Source of the DNA: Kushneria konosiri
GTDB lineage: Bacteria; Pseudomonadota; Gammaproteobacteria; Pseudomonadales; Halomonadaceae
Direction of reading: 5' to 3'
Assembly: GCF_002155145.1 (NCBI RefSeq)
Contig: NZ_CP021323.1
Location: 3,100,001-3,164,000 of the forward strand
DNA: 64,000 nt
Shown here one piece after another: positions 9,501-18,119 of the stretch (the stretch's first letter is position 1; every line of letters starts with the position of its first letter). The position numbers and the translations under genes are program-made. A model generated the notes under the pieces. That model was not told the origin of the DNA and did no database searches. It saw nothing but the letters and a program-made list of their open reading frames with translations.

Positions 9501-11339
9501 ATGCTGCAAAAGATCAGAGATCGGGCACAGGGCTGGATCGCCAGAGTAATCGTGGCTCTGATCGCGCTGACATTTACGCTATTTGGCGCAGAGTCATTGC
9601 TGAGCTATTTCAATGGTAGTCAGCGTGACGAAGCTGCTTCTGTCAATGGTGAGAAAATCAGCCGTCAGACCCTGGACACCGAAGTTCAGCGAGCCGTCCG
9701 CTCGGGGCGTGTGCCGCCTGAACAGCAAAACGAAGCGCGGCGAGCGATTCTGGATGCTCTGATTACCCGTACAGCCATGGAGCAGTATGCCCGCGATGGC
9801 GGCATGAGCTTTTCGGATCAGCAGGTAGATCAGCTTCTGGTTAATCGACAGGAGTTTCAGGACAGCAATGGCCACTTTTCGGCCGAGCTCTTCCAGAGAA
9901 GATTGGGCAGTGCGGGATATACTCCTGAAGAGTTCAGGCGCCAGCTTCAGGAAGACATGCTGACGCAGCAGCTTCAAAACGGTCTGATTACAGGGACCTT
10001 CCTGCTGCCTTCCGAAGTCAGACAGCTGGCCAGACTGCGCTATCAAAAGCGCGACTTTCGATATGCCATGTTGAGTGATAGCGCACTTGAGCAGCCGGTC
10101 AAGGTGAGTGACGCTGAAGTGCAGGCCTGGTATGACGCTCACAAGCAGGCTTATCAGCGTCCTGAAGAGGTGAAGCTTGAATATGTTGTGCTTGACCGCC
10201 GTCAGCTGCCGGAAGACGACCAGGCTGTTGATGAGCAGCTATTGCGTCAGCGCTACGAGCAGCACCGTGCCACGGCGCCTCGTGAAGTGTCCGATATCGT
10301 GGTGACCTTTGGTGATCAGAAAACACGCGAGGAAGCGCAGCAGCGTGTTGACGACATCCTGGCGCGTCTACAAAAGGGCGAAAGCTTTGCCGATCTTGCG
10401 AAACAGTATTCCGATGATCCCTCCAGTGCTGCCAAGGGAGGAAAAATGGGTACCGTTACAGAGGGCATCTTCGGGCAGCCCTTTGATGACGCCGTAGCCT
10501 CTCTGGCCCCGGGCGAGGTTTCTCAGGGCGTCGAAAGCGATGGTGTCTTTCACATTATTCGTCTGGACAACATCGCCATCGACAGCTTCGGCGACATGCG
10601 CAGTCAGCTGGCCGACGAAGTACGACAGGATCAACGTGATGAGCGCTTCCAGCAGCTTGCCCAGCAGTTAAGCGATGAAAGCTTTTCGGCAGATGACCTC
10701 AAGGGCGTCGCCGATCGCCTGAATCTTCCGCTCAAGCGCACGGACTGGGTGTCACGAGACGAGCAGTTTGACGGTGAGAATGCCGTGCTGGGTGAAGCCG
10801 GTGTCATGGAGGCGGCCTTTAGCGATGATGTTCTCAATAATGGCTATAACAGTGAGCCCGTAGAGCTCGGACAGGACCGTCGTGTGGTAGTCCGCGTTAC
10901 CGAGCATCGTCCTGCGACGACACTGGCTCTGGATGACGTCCGGGATCAGGTCAAGCGTTCGGCTCTGGAACAAAAGCGTCATCAGGCACTCGCCCAACAG
11001 GCCGAAAAGGTACTGGACTCTCTTCGTGATGGTGATACACCGGTCGGCCTTGATTGGCAGCAGGCCAGTGGCGTGACACGCGATGGGTCGGGAGATCTGT
11101 CTGCCGAGCTGATCAATGCCGCTTTCAGCATGCCGCATCCGCAGGATGGCACGCCAGGTTACGGTCATGCCTCGACCGGGAATCAGCAGGTGATTTTTGC
11201 CATCGATCAGGTCGATGATGAGATCAGCGATGACCAGATCTCATCAATGTCGGACGGCCTCTGGAATGCTCAGGCAGGTCAGACCATCAATATCATGACA
11301 GATGCAATTCGTAACCAGGCCGACATCTCGACAAATTAA
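9501..11339 (+). CDS. ppiD: Peptidyl-prolyl isomerase PpiD, membrane-anchored periplasmic chaperone
   Basis: A 612-residue inner-membrane protein that helps newly exported proteins fold at the Sec translocon. A single N-terminal membrane anchor (about residues 13-36) follows the basic MLQKIRDRAQGWIAR; a SurA-type chaperone domain follows, then one parvulin domain (about 255-355, with KGESFADLAKQYSDDPSSAAKGG and GVFHIIRLDNI), then a second chaperone-like segment. It starts at ATG 9501. Its place after hupB is conserved in pseudomonads. The parvulin domain of PpiD is catalytically weak in known members, so chaperone activity is the likelier main role. Confidence 0.95.
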   Translation: MLQKIRDRAQGWIARVIVALIALTFTLFGAESLLSYFNGSQRDEAASVNGEKISRQTLDTEVQRAVRSGRVPPEQQNEARRAILDALITRTAMEQYARDGGMSFSDQQVDQLLVNRQEFQDSNGHFSAELFQRRLGSAGYTPEEFRRQLQEDMLTQQLQNGLITGTFLLPSEVRQLARLRYQKRDFRYAMLSDSALEQPVKVSDAEVQAWYDAHKQAYQRPEEVKLEYVVLDRRQLPEDDQAVDEQLLRQRYEQHRATAPREVSDIVVTFGDQKTREEAQQRVDDILARLQKGESFADLAKQYSDDPSSAAKGGKMGTVTEGIFGQPFDDAVASLAPGEVSQGVESDGVFHIIRLDNIAIDSFGDMRSQLADEVRQDQRDERFQQLAQQLSDESFSADDLKGVADRLNLPLKRTDWVSRDEQFDGENAVLGEAGVMEAAFSDDVLNNGYNSEPVELGQDRRVVVRVTEHRPATTLALDDVRDQVKRSALEQKRHQALAQQAEKVLDSLRDGDTPVGLDWQQASGVTRDGSGDLSAELINAAFSMPHPQDGTPGYGHASTGNQQVIFAIDQVDDEISDDQISSMSDGLWNAQAGQTINIMTDAIRNQADISTN

Positions 11340-11357
11340 ATAGTCTGCTATCTTTTT

Positions 11358-11388
11358 AAAGGCGCAACTCCGGTTGCGCCTTTTTTTA
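11358..11388 (+). terminator. ppiD terminator
   Basis: Stem GGCGCAAC / GTTGCGCC with loop TCCG, preceded by AAA and followed by seven T. Confidence 0.92.
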
Positions 11389-11448
11389 TTCCTTTCAACG
11401 ATTCATTTTATTGTCGGCACCCTGTTGAGGGCCTGCAGGAGAATTTTC

Positions 11449-12453
11449 ATGACCCAGTCACGCTACTTCACGATCAGCGAATATCCCGAAGGCCTGCCAG
11501 AGCGCTCTCTTTTTCAGCTTGAGACGCAGGAGCTTCCCGAACTGAAAGAGGGAGAAGTGCGCATACGTAACCAGTGGCTTTCGGTAGACCCCTACATGCG
11601 CGGCCGCATGAGTGGCGTCAAGACCTACGTCGAGCCCTTTGCGCTGAATAAGCCCCTTGAGGGGGGCGCGCTTGGTGAAGTCATTGAGTCGCGTCACCAG
11701 ACGCTCAAGCAGGGCGATCGCGTTGTTCACATGGGCGGTTGGCGAGATGTCGCACAGCTCAACGGTGACCAGGTGCAATCGCTGCCGGACATTGATGTGC
11801 CGCCGCAGGCATTTCTGGGCGTACTCGGTATGCCGGGAATGACGGCCTGGGCTGGACTAACACTGGTAGCGGAGCTCAAATCTTCCGATACCGTACTGAT
11901 TTCTGCCGCCAGTGGTGCCGTAGGGTCGCTGGCAGCGCAGCTGGCATATCAGAAGGGTTGCACGGTTATTGGTAGTGCCGGCAGTCAGGAGAAGCGGGAA
12001 TGGCTTGAAGCTCACGGCATCAAGGCGATCAATCACCATCAGAGTGCCGAGGAGATCAAAAGCGCTCTCAGTGAGGTTGCCCCGCAGGGCATCGATGTTT
12101 ATTACGAAAACGTGGGTGGCCCCATGCTTGAGGCGGCTCTTGATGCGATGAATGATTTTGGACGTATCGCAGTATGCGGCATGATTTCGCGCTACAACGA
12201 AGCGGCACCTTCTGCAGGTCCTGCCAACATTTCACTTGTGCTGACCAAACGTCTGCGCATGCAGGGCTTTATCGTACATGAATGGGTCAAGGGCCATGAG
12301 CAGACGTTCTATCAGCAGGTAGGGCCGCTGGTTGCTGATGGCCGAATCGAGTATCGCGAAACCGTGGAAGAAGGTCTTGAGCAGACACCGGACGCCTTTC
12401 TCGCCCTGTTTGAGGGCAGTAACCAGGGCAAGATGCTGGTCAGACTGGACTGA
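11449..12453 (+). CDS. NADP-dependent oxidoreductase of the CurA/YncB (medium-chain dehydrogenase) family
   Basis: A zinc-free medium-chain dehydrogenase/reductase of the kind that reduces alpha,beta-unsaturated carbonyls with NADPH. ATG 11449 is chosen for its AGGAG ribosome site (11438-11442) and the family N-terminus; an in-frame ATG at 11374 would lie within the ppiD terminator. In the 334 residues the signatures are LSVDPYMRGRMS, LGMPGMTAWAGL, the nucleotide-binding AASGAVGSLAAQLA, YYENVGGPMLEAALD and the C-terminal EGSNQGKMLVRL. The physiological substrate cannot be read from sequence. It stands alone between two terminators. Confidence 0.9.
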   Translation: MTQSRYFTISEYPEGLPERSLFQLETQELPELKEGEVRIRNQWLSVDPYMRGRMSGVKTYVEPFALNKPLEGGALGEVIESRHQTLKQGDRVVHMGGWRDVAQLNGDQVQSLPDIDVPPQAFLGVLGMPGMTAWAGLTLVAELKSSDTVLISAASGAVGSLAAQLAYQKGCTVIGSAGSQEKREWLEAHGIKAINHHQSAEEIKSALSEVAPQGIDVYYENVGGPMLEAALDAMNDFGRIAVCGMISRYNEAAPSAGPANISLVLTKRLRMQGFIVHEWVKGHEQTFYQQVGPLVADGRIEYRETVEEGLEQTPDAFLALFEGSNQGKMLVRLD

Positions 12454-12476
12454 TTGTCAGCGGTGTGACGCCCTTC

Positions 12477-12503
12477 ATGAACCCGCCTGATAAGCGGGTT
12501 CAT
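12477..12503. terminator. Hairpin between convergent oxidoreductase and ykgJ-like genes
   Basis: ATGAACCCGC / GCGGGTTCAT with a 7-base loop; only a short T-rich flank. Probably a shared convergent terminator. Confidence 0.6.
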
Positions 12504-12508
12504 TGGTC

Positions 12509-12814
12509 TCAGGGCATGCTGCTCGCTTCAAGCAGGGCAATTATATGAAGTGCCTCCTGTCGCGAGTGGCCACAGATATCGTGATCGTAAGTGAAGTCGT
12601 GGCAGACCTTCGGTCGGCTCGGGTCACCAAAAAGCCGGCAAAGGTTATTGTCATCAAGCTGGATACAGCGTATGCCGGCGGGTTTACCCTCCGGCATGCC
12701 GGGTATTGCAGAGCTGATGGACGGCGCAATGCAACAGGCGCCACAGCCGGGGCGACAGCCATCCCGCTGGCTGTCTGTGGCAATCACGTCATGATGTCCA
12801 TTTTCGGCATTCAT
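12509..12814 (-). CDS. YkgJ-family cysteine-cluster protein at the end of the queuosine operon
   Basis: A 101-residue protein with eight cysteines (20, 24, 27, 28, 50, 59, 71, 81). The first four form C-x3-C-x2-CC, the YkgJ signature, thought to bind zinc or an iron-sulfur cluster; the biochemical role of the family is not established. Its ATG overlaps the queD stop by four bases (ATGA), so it is translationally coupled to the preQ0 pathway genes. That context suggests, but does not prove, a role in metal or cluster supply or in tRNA modification. It ends close to a convergent hairpin. Confidence 0.85.
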   Translation of the reverse strand: MNAENGHHDVIATDSQRDGCRPGCGACCIAPSISSAIPGMPEGKPAGIRCIQLDDNNLCRLFGDPSRPKVCHDFTYDHDICGHSRQEALHIIALLEASSMP

Positions 12815-13659
12815 GCACTATCCCGAGCGCCATGGGCGGTCGCGACGGCCCCCTTGTCGATGCCTTCAAAGGCCTGAACCCGGACGCTGCCCCCGTGAAG
12901 AGATGCAATCTCCTGCGCCATCCAGTTGGCAATCTGCTCAACCGTGGTGGGCGTTGGCAGAATCTCGGTACGTTCACGCGGCAGTCGTATTGAAAAACGG
13001 CCCTGGGCCGATTCATAGCCGACATGACAGGTCTCGTTGTCTGTACCAATCAGATCGGCCTGATCGATCAGGTAAATATCTTCAAGACGCTGTGACCACT
13101 GTGTTTCAAGCGTTTCGCTGCGCTGCCCGTTGTGCCAGATGGCCAGACGCGAGCGATGACCGTGTGCGATGCGCTGGCAATTGCCCTGGTGACGTCGAAG
13201 CCCGTGGCTGTAGGTATAGCCACCGGCATCATGCGCTTCCTCGCGCAGCGTCACACGTATCTTTTCTACCTGTGCGGGTGGACGTCGAGACAGTTCTGCA
13301 GAAAGGTATTCACCCAGACGTTCAGGTGTAATCTGCTGCCAGGGCAAAAGCGTATAGGCCTGGCGCGGTGCGCGCAGCTCCATCGGCCACGGGTGTCGTG
13401 TCTGCAGGCGCAGGCCCTCAACGCATTCACTGACCGTGATGTCGTGTGCTTTTGTAGGCACCAGCAGGGTGTGATCAACACTGGCGTCAATGCGTGACTT
13501 GATCCAGGGCTTCACCTCGCCGAAGTCAAACAGCATGCCATCCTCGCCCAGCTGACCTTCCAGCTCGACATCAATATGAAAACTTGCGCCCACCAGACCA
13601 CGCTGTGGGCACCAGATGGACACATCCAGTGCGCTGAGAGCATTTACAAAAAGAATCAT
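12811..13659 (-). CDS. queD: Tandem-domain 6-carboxytetrahydropterin synthase (QueD family)
   Basis: QueD converts dihydroneopterin triphosphate to 6-carboxytetrahydropterin, the first committed step to preQ0 and queuosine. At 282 residues this protein is more than twice the usual 120. Two QueD-like repeats are visible. Repeat 1 (about 1-150) keeps the FDFGEVK strand (44-50), the Asp62-His63 pair and an EEAHDAGGYTY end, but lacks zinc-binding histidines (VGASFH replaces HGHSF). Repeat 2 (about 150-282) has His152, Cys161 and His166-Gly-His168 but no Asp-His pair. ATG 13659 overlaps the queE stop by one base (TGATG); a TTG at 13662 is also in frame. The family call rests on these motifs and the queE/queC neighbours. 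Confidence 0.85.
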   Translation of the reverse strand: MILFVNALSALDVSIWCPQRGLVGASFHIDVELEGQLGEDGMLFDFGEVKPWIKSRIDASVDHTLLVPTKAHDITVSECVEGLRLQTRHPWPMELRAPRQAYTLLPWQQITPERLGEYLSAELSRRPPAQVEKIRVTLREEAHDAGGYTYSHGLRRHQGNCQRIAHGHRSRLAIWHNGQRSETLETQWSQRLEDIYLIDQADLIGTDNETCHVGYESAQGRFSIRLPRERTEILPTPTTVEQIANWMAQEIASLHGGSVRVQAFEGIDKGAVATAHGARDSA

Positions 13660-14303
13660 CAATCAATACCTGCAATCTTGTGTGTCTGCAGGGAAAGGCG
13701 CCACTGCGGGTTTTCCATACAGTAGGCGACCGTGTCGGCCATGGTATTGCCTGTCTGGCCACGCGGTGCAAGGTCCATGGGTTGCAGAAAAAAGTGATCA
13801 AACTCGAGCGCCTTGAAGCGCTCTGGCAGTGCCTCTGACTGGGGATAGACCAGCTTGAGCTCGTTACCCGAGAGCTGTTTGAGTTCGGCGCGTCCCTTGG
13901 GGCTGACACAAAGCCAATCAATACCGGCGGGCGCCGGCAGAGTACCGTTGGTTTCTACTGCAATTTCGAAACCGCGCTCGTGCATGGCATCAATCAGGTG
14001 GCTGTCCAGCTGTAGCAGGGGTTCCCCACCGGTAAAGACCACGTAGGGGCGTGCAGAATCCGTCTGTCGGGGCCAGAGTGCGGCAATATGCTCCGCCAGC
14101 TCGGCAGCTGTTTGAAAGCGACCGCCGTTCTGACCGTCTGTACCGATAAAATCGGTATCACAAAAACGGCAGATACTGTTGTCACGATCTTTTTCGCGTC
14201 CAGACCAGAGATTGCAACCGGTGAAGCGACAGAATACCGAGGCACGCCCGGCCTGACCGCCTTCTCCCTGCAGGGTGTAGAACGCTTCCTTGACGCTATA
14301 CAT
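13659..14303 (-). CDS. queE: 7-carboxy-7-deazaguanine synthase (radical SAM)
   Basis: Radical-SAM enzyme that contracts 6-carboxytetrahydropterin to 7-carboxy-7-deazaguanine, the second step to preQ0. The cluster motif is the extended C-x14-C-x2-C type (Cys30, Cys45, Cys48; CNLWSGREKDRD then CRFC) found in some proteobacterial QueE, rather than plain CxxxCxxC. The 214 residues also show VFTGGEPLLQLD (SAM/iron-site GGEP) and VETNGTLPAP. GGGAGG lies ahead of ATG 14303. It follows queC by two bases and overlaps queD by one, so the three are one operon. Confidence 0.95.
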   Translation of the reverse strand: MYSVKEAFYTLQGEGGQAGRASVFCRFTGCNLWSGREKDRDNSICRFCDTDFIGTDGQNGGRFQTAAELAEHIAALWPRQTDSARPYVVFTGGEPLLQLDSHLIDAMHERGFEIAVETNGTLPAPAGIDWLCVSPKGRAELKQLSGNELKLVYPQSEALPERFKALEFDHFFLQPMDLAPRGQTGNTMADTVAYCMENPQWRLSLQTHKIAGID

Positions 14304-14305
14304 GG

Positions 14306-15004
14306 TTATACCTCCCGGGTGTGAGAGGGATTACCACGATAGGGCAGTGGGTCGACAAGGCCCTGCAATGCAAAGGCCTGAAGACGTTCACGACAACTGC
14401 CGCATTCGCCACAGGCGAGTGCTTCCCCCAGATAGCAGGTCCATGTCTGGGCATAGTCAAGGCCCATCTGAAGCCCCTCGGCAAGAATGTCGTGCTTGCT
14501 TGCGTGGAGGTAGGGCGCGCGTATTTCCACGGGAGTGTAGTTGGCAATGGCCGCGACATCGTTCATGCGTTTGACAAACTCGGGGCGGCAGTCGGGGTAG
14601 ATGGCGTGATCACCACCGTGTGCGCCGTAATAGCAGAGTTCTGCTTCCAGATTGACGGCATGGCCGATGGCCAGAGACAGCAGAATCATGTTGCGATTGG
14701 GTACGACCGTCGCCTTCATGTTGTCTTCGGCGTAATCGGCCCGTGGCATCTGCTGAGTGGTGTCGGTCAGCGCCGAAGCGCCTATGAGGCCATGAATGGC
14801 GCGTATATCCACCACCTGATGAGCTACCCCAAGGCTTTCACACACCTGGCGTGCAACATCGAGTTCGCGGGCATGACGCTGGCCATAATGAAAGGAGAGT
14901 GCGTGAACTTCATAACCTTCACGAAGGGCACGATGCAAAACGGTATAGGAGTCCATGCCACCCGAGTAGATGACGACGGCTCGTGATGCGGTCTGTAATG
15001 TCAT
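14306..15004 (-). CDS. queC: 7-cyano-7-deazaguanine (preQ0) synthase
   Basis: ATP-dependent enzyme that converts 7-carboxy-7-deazaguanine to preQ0. ATG 15004 gives 232 residues with the PP-loop SGGMDS at 14-19 directly after the first strand, the family arrangement; upstream in-frame codons encode a sequence unlike QueC. Other motifs: [23 protein letters not shown] and a C-terminal zinc site of four cysteines ([15 protein letters not shown]). It is the first gene of the minus-strand queC-queE-queD-ykgJ operon. The ribosome site is weak. No riboswitch was recognised upstream. Confidence 0.95.
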   Translation of the reverse strand: MTLQTASRAVVIYSGGMDSYTVLHRALREGYEVHALSFHYGQRHARELDVARQVCESLGVAHQVVDIRAIHGLIGASALTDTTQQMPRADYAEDNMKATVVPNRNMILLSLAIGHAVNLEAELCYYGAHGGDHAIYPDCRPEFVKRMNDVAAIANYTPVEIRAPYLHASKHDILAEGLQMGLDYAQTWTCYLGEALACGECGSCRERLQAFALQGLVDPLPYRGNPSHTREV

Positions 15005-15199
15005 GACGGAGAATTTCTTTGCCGATGAGATCGACGCCCGGGATCCGGTCCGGACGGATGAAGGGCGGCAGTTTAACGCCAAATCCGCGATATGTCAGCA
15101 TTCAATTTTATACCGTTATCTTTTCCAAATCAGCAACTTGGTCGCAACAATCGTTTTTAATGTTGATTAAAAGTGAGCATGGAGATTCAGGAAAACCGT

Positions 15200-15234
15200 C
15201 AAAAGGAACAGGGTCGCTCAGCGACCCTGTTCCT
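15200..15234 (-). terminator. Terminator of the CBS-domain gene
   Basis: A 14-bp perfect stem AGGAACAGGGTCGC / GCGACCCTGTTCCT with a 3-base loop. On the minus strand it is followed by TTTTG, so it terminates the leftward CBS gene and insulates the que operon. Confidence 0.8.
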
Positions 15235-15247
15235 GCGGTCCGAACGG

Positions 15248-15865
15248 CTACAGGTCGTGGCCCAGAACGACGGAACGAATAGCCGAGAAGCTGTGAGCTT
15301 CAGGAGGATGATCGAGATTAACGCCGAGAGCGTTACTGACCTCACGTGCAGAAATGACGCCGCGAATGCGAAGCCCGCCCTGCTCGTCATGATCGGTCAC
15401 CAGCACATGGCGGTCACCTGACGTTTTAAGCGTCTGCACCAGATCTCCCAGTGTGGCACGTTCGATGCGCTCGTAATCGATGGAGTGCATGTCTTCACGG
15501 GCCAGCTTGATCATGTCGACCGTGACATCAGCACGATCAATGCCGCGTTCCTGCATGGCTCGTGTGACCGCGCTGCCGCCAAACAGGATACGAGCGCTCA
15601 CGACGCCGGTAAATTCGCCCTTGTCATTGATGACCAGCAGCATATGAATGCTGTTTTGCTTCATCGTTTGCAGGGCATCATCGACGCTGCTTTCCGAGGA
15701 GACGGTAAAGGCACGGACCTTCTGGAAATCCGTCAAAAGCGCCAGTGCCGAACTGTCCATGTCCAGTGAAGCAGATGGCGTGTGGTGTCCCGGGCGACAG
15801 ATGCTGGTGACGCTGTCCATTTCCTTGAGGGGCAGAGGACTGTAGGGCGTAGGGGTAGTATTCAT
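15248..15865 (-). CDS. CBS-domain pair protein
   Basis: A 205-residue soluble protein with a pair of CBS domains, modules that usually bind adenine nucleotides or SAM and regulate partners. CBS 1 spans about residues 50-95 (VRAFTVSSESSVDDALQTM, MLLVINDKGEFTGVVSAR); CBS 2 spans about 128-180 (IERATLGDLVQTLK, HVLVTDHDEQGGLRIRGVIS). No catalytic domain is attached. ATG 15865 has a good AAGGAG site. It is a single-gene unit with its own terminator. Its partner is unknown. Confidence 0.85.
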   Translation of the reverse strand: MNTTPTPYSPLPLKEMDSVTSICRPGHHTPSASLDMDSSALALLTDFQKVRAFTVSSESSVDDALQTMKQNSIHMLLVINDKGEFTGVVSARILFGGSAVTRAMQERGIDRADVTVDMIKLAREDMHSIDYERIERATLGDLVQTLKTSGDRHVLVTDHDEQGGLRIRGVISAREVSNALGVNLDHPPEAHSFSAIRSVVLGHDL

Positions 15866-15936
15866 GAGCGTCTCCTTTACATGCCTTTTCAGGCATTTTA
15901 CTCAAACATGAAAGGCTGAAACCGGGTATCGTCCAA

Positions 15937-16437
15937 TTACAGATGGGCCTTTAAATCGCCCCGAACCATATCGACAAAGGTGATGAAGCGCGTATCGCGA
16001 TCGTCATCGCTGCGATCCACTCGACAGCCCAGCTGCATCGTGTTTTTGACCAGCAGTTCATCAAAAATTTCCAGCGTCACCGCCGTTCCCGGCATCGAAC
16101 CGGGTGTGATAACTCCGTGCTCGAGCGTAAAGGTTTCAAGCAGGGTAGCCCTGACTCTTGTGGTACCGCCTTCTGCAATCACTCGCCGCACGAACAGCCA
16201 ACCCTCGCAGGCCAGTTCCTCGCCGTTATCCTGACGACGGCTGAACAACGTGCGATAGCAGGCACCTTCTGAGGCGGCACGCTCTGCCATGCTTTTATAA
16301 GAGGCCGCCATGCGCGTTGCCATGGCGCCGGACTTTGCAAGCTTTTGCACGGCACCGAGGTGTTCCTGATCCAGTTTTTCCTGTCTGGAAAAACGCTGCC
16401 AGTGCCGGTATTGCTCTAAGATTGAAGTCACATCCAT
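15937..16437 (-). CDS. Uncharacterised conserved-looking protein
   Basis: Not recognised. The 166-residue product (ATG 16437; a TTG six codons upstream is also in frame) starts with a helical, basic half (HWQRFSRQEKLDQEH, MATRMAASYKSMAERA) and continues into a probable beta-rich half (GWLFVRRVIAEGGTTRVRATLLETFTL is one segment, residues about 80-105; LEIFDELLVKNTMQLGC later). No signal peptide or membrane segment. It lies between the CBS gene (71 bases) and a divergent lipoprotein gene. Codon use matches its neighbours, so it is probably a real gene. Confidence 0.65.
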   Translation of the reverse strand: MDVTSILEQYRHWQRFSRQEKLDQEHLGAVQKLAKSGAMATRMAASYKSMAERAASEGACYRTLFSRRQDNGEELACEGWLFVRRVIAEGGTTRVRATLLETFTLEHGVITPGSMPGTAVTLEIFDELLVKNTMQLGCRVDRSDDDRDTRFITFVDMVRGDLKAHL

Positions 16438-16675
16438 CCCTGTTGTCGCTGCCAATGATAGTGTCGAGAGCTATCTTGCCGATACACAACGCTTCTCGCC
16501 AGTCCAGCCAGTAAAATATGGCCTGTCACGTTGTTGAAATCGAGCAACCATCCATTGGAAACCAATGGCTTCGTCAGGTTTCAACATCGCTGTCTGTCGG
16601 TATCAGGCAGATCTGCCCGCCATCCGTTACAATCATCACATCCGAAGGCTCGACACGAATGAGAAGCGAATCAAA

Positions 16676-17275
16676 ATGATGAACAAGACATGGATGAGCG
16701 TCGCTGCCCTGACCCTGATGACGGGGTGTGTTTCCGGCCAATACATTCTGGACGAACAGGTCTCTCAGAATCGGGAAATTCATCCTGTACAGGGCGAGGA
16801 CGGCAATTACCTTGGGTCGTTCGCGCTGCGCAAGCCCTATACGGAAGTCACACCGATGCAGCTCGAGCAATGCCTGAGTTCGAATATGGAGCAGCGTCAG
16901 GTCAAACTGGCAGCAAGCCATCTGCGTGATCCGATAGGCCAGAGTGAGAAAGTAGCCTTCAATGGCATGTCGGGTGATGACCATCACGTGGTGTCGGGTT
17001 TAACGGGCGTTACTCATCATGACGGGCGTGATCTCGCGTATCGCCTTGAATTACAGCGTCTGCCGGAAGCCAACTATTATTATTTTGACCGTCTCGGTGA
17101 AGCCGTCGCTGGCAGCAGCGATCAATTTACCCCGATCGGTGCCTGGGCGAGCGCTTCACCCATCGAGGCAACTCAAGGGTATGAAGCCGTGGCTAATCAT
17201 ATTCAGTCCTGCCTTGAAAAGGCCGCCACCAACACGCCAGGTGAAAACCCGACCGGTTGGCAGCCCAAATCCTGA
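16676..17275 (+). CDS. Uncharacterised lipoprotein
   Basis: A 199-residue predicted lipoprotein: the signal peptide MMNKTWMSVAALTLMTGC ends in a lipobox with Cys18 as the acylated residue. ATG 16676 or ATG 16679 could be the start; the longer open frame upstream is not secretory and is ignored. The mature part is mixed polar with a NYYYFDRLGEAV segment and only one further cysteine pair candidate (Cys in QLEQCLSS and HIQSCLEK). No known domain is recognised. It is monocistronic and ends at a strong terminator. Confidence 0.75.
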   Translation: MMNKTWMSVAALTLMTGCVSGQYILDEQVSQNREIHPVQGEDGNYLGSFALRKPYTEVTPMQLEQCLSSNMEQRQVKLAASHLRDPIGQSEKVAFNGMSGDDHHVVSGLTGVTHHDGRDLAYRLELQRLPEANYYYFDRLGEAVAGSSDQFTPIGAWASASPIEATQGYEAVANHIQSCLEKAATNTPGENPTGWQPKS

Positions 17276-17302
17276 TCACCACGCCAAAATCAGTCCTTCA
17301 TG

Positions 17303-17336
17303 AAAAAGGGCCTCTTGTTAAAGGGGCCCTTTTTTG
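17303..17336. terminator. Bidirectional terminator between lipoprotein and rhomboid genes
   Basis: AAAAAGGGCC / GGCCCTTTTTT with a 12-base loop. The A-run and T-run flanks suit both convergent genes. Confidence 0.85.
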
Positions 17337-17359
17337 TTGTGACCAAAGATAGTATCAGG

Positions 17360-17956
17360 CTAGAACGCGACGATCTGCTCCAGAAATCGAGGGCCCAGCG
17401 CCGGTTCCATCAAAAGAGCAAAGACGACGCCGTAGGCGGCGCCCCACAGATGCGCGCTGTGATTGACGTTGTCACCGCCGCGGCGACCGGCATAGATCGA
17501 CCAGGCGGTATAGACGATGGCAAAGACAATGGCCGGTACCGGAATGATCAGCACATAAAGCGTGGTCCACGGTGCGGCCAGAATGAAGGCAAACAGCACA
17601 GCCGAGACGGCGCCCGAGGCACCCAGACTTCGATAGTTCCGGTCAGTACGATGCGCCAGATAACTGGGCACAATGGCCGCGATAATCCCTCCCAGGTAAA
17701 ACCCGATGAATCCGGCCGCGCCAATGTAGGAAACAAAAAAGCGCTCGATGGCCCGTCCAAAGAAAAAAAGCGTAAACATGTTGAAAAACAGGTGCGCCCC
17801 GTTGGCATGTACGAAGCCATGCGTCACGAAACGATAAACCTGACCCTGGGCGACGGCCGGCGGCCAGAACAAAAGTTTTTCGATCAATCGTTGATTGGTA
17901 AAGCAGGGGATGGAAACCGCGCAGGTCACCAAAATGAGAAGTAGCGTCAGTGTCAT
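17360..17956 (-). CDS. Rhomboid-family intramembrane serine protease
   Basis: A 198-residue six-helix membrane protein. The catalytic dyad is Ser114 in GASGAVSA and His169 in NHSAHLWGAAYG; the oxyanion-region HGFVHANGAHLFFN supplies His55 and Asn59. Rhomboids cleave single-pass membrane proteins near the outer side of the inner membrane. The N-terminus runs straight into the first membrane helix, without the cytosolic domain found in GlpG, so this is the minimal type. Substrates are not predictable. It is divergent from eutB with 163 bases between the two genes. Confidence 0.93.
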   Translation of the reverse strand: MTLTLLLILVTCAVSIPCFTNQRLIEKLLFWPPAVAQGQVYRFVTHGFVHANGAHLFFNMFTLFFFGRAIERFFVSYIGAAGFIGFYLGGIIAAIVPSYLAHRTDRNYRSLGASGAVSAVLFAFILAAPWTTLYVLIIPVPAIVFAIVYTAWSIYAGRRGGDNVNHSAHLWGAAYGVVFALLMEPALGPRFLEQIVAF

Positions 17957-18119
17957 GCGTTTCTCGTGTCGATAGGGCGATTCGCTCGATCATAGCGCAG
18001 TGCGCATTGCCATGCCTGTTTCAACACCAGGTGCTTTTGTGGTCACTCCATGTGGCTCTCGTTTATGCTGAATGCCGGTATCACGACAAGATCAATAACA
18101 TCACGATCCGGAGGTGCGC

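Noticed and set aside
17957-18119. A riboswitch or B12 box upstream of eutB
   Set aside because: No B12-box-like sequence or conserved core was found in the 163 bases; eutB control cannot be read from here.
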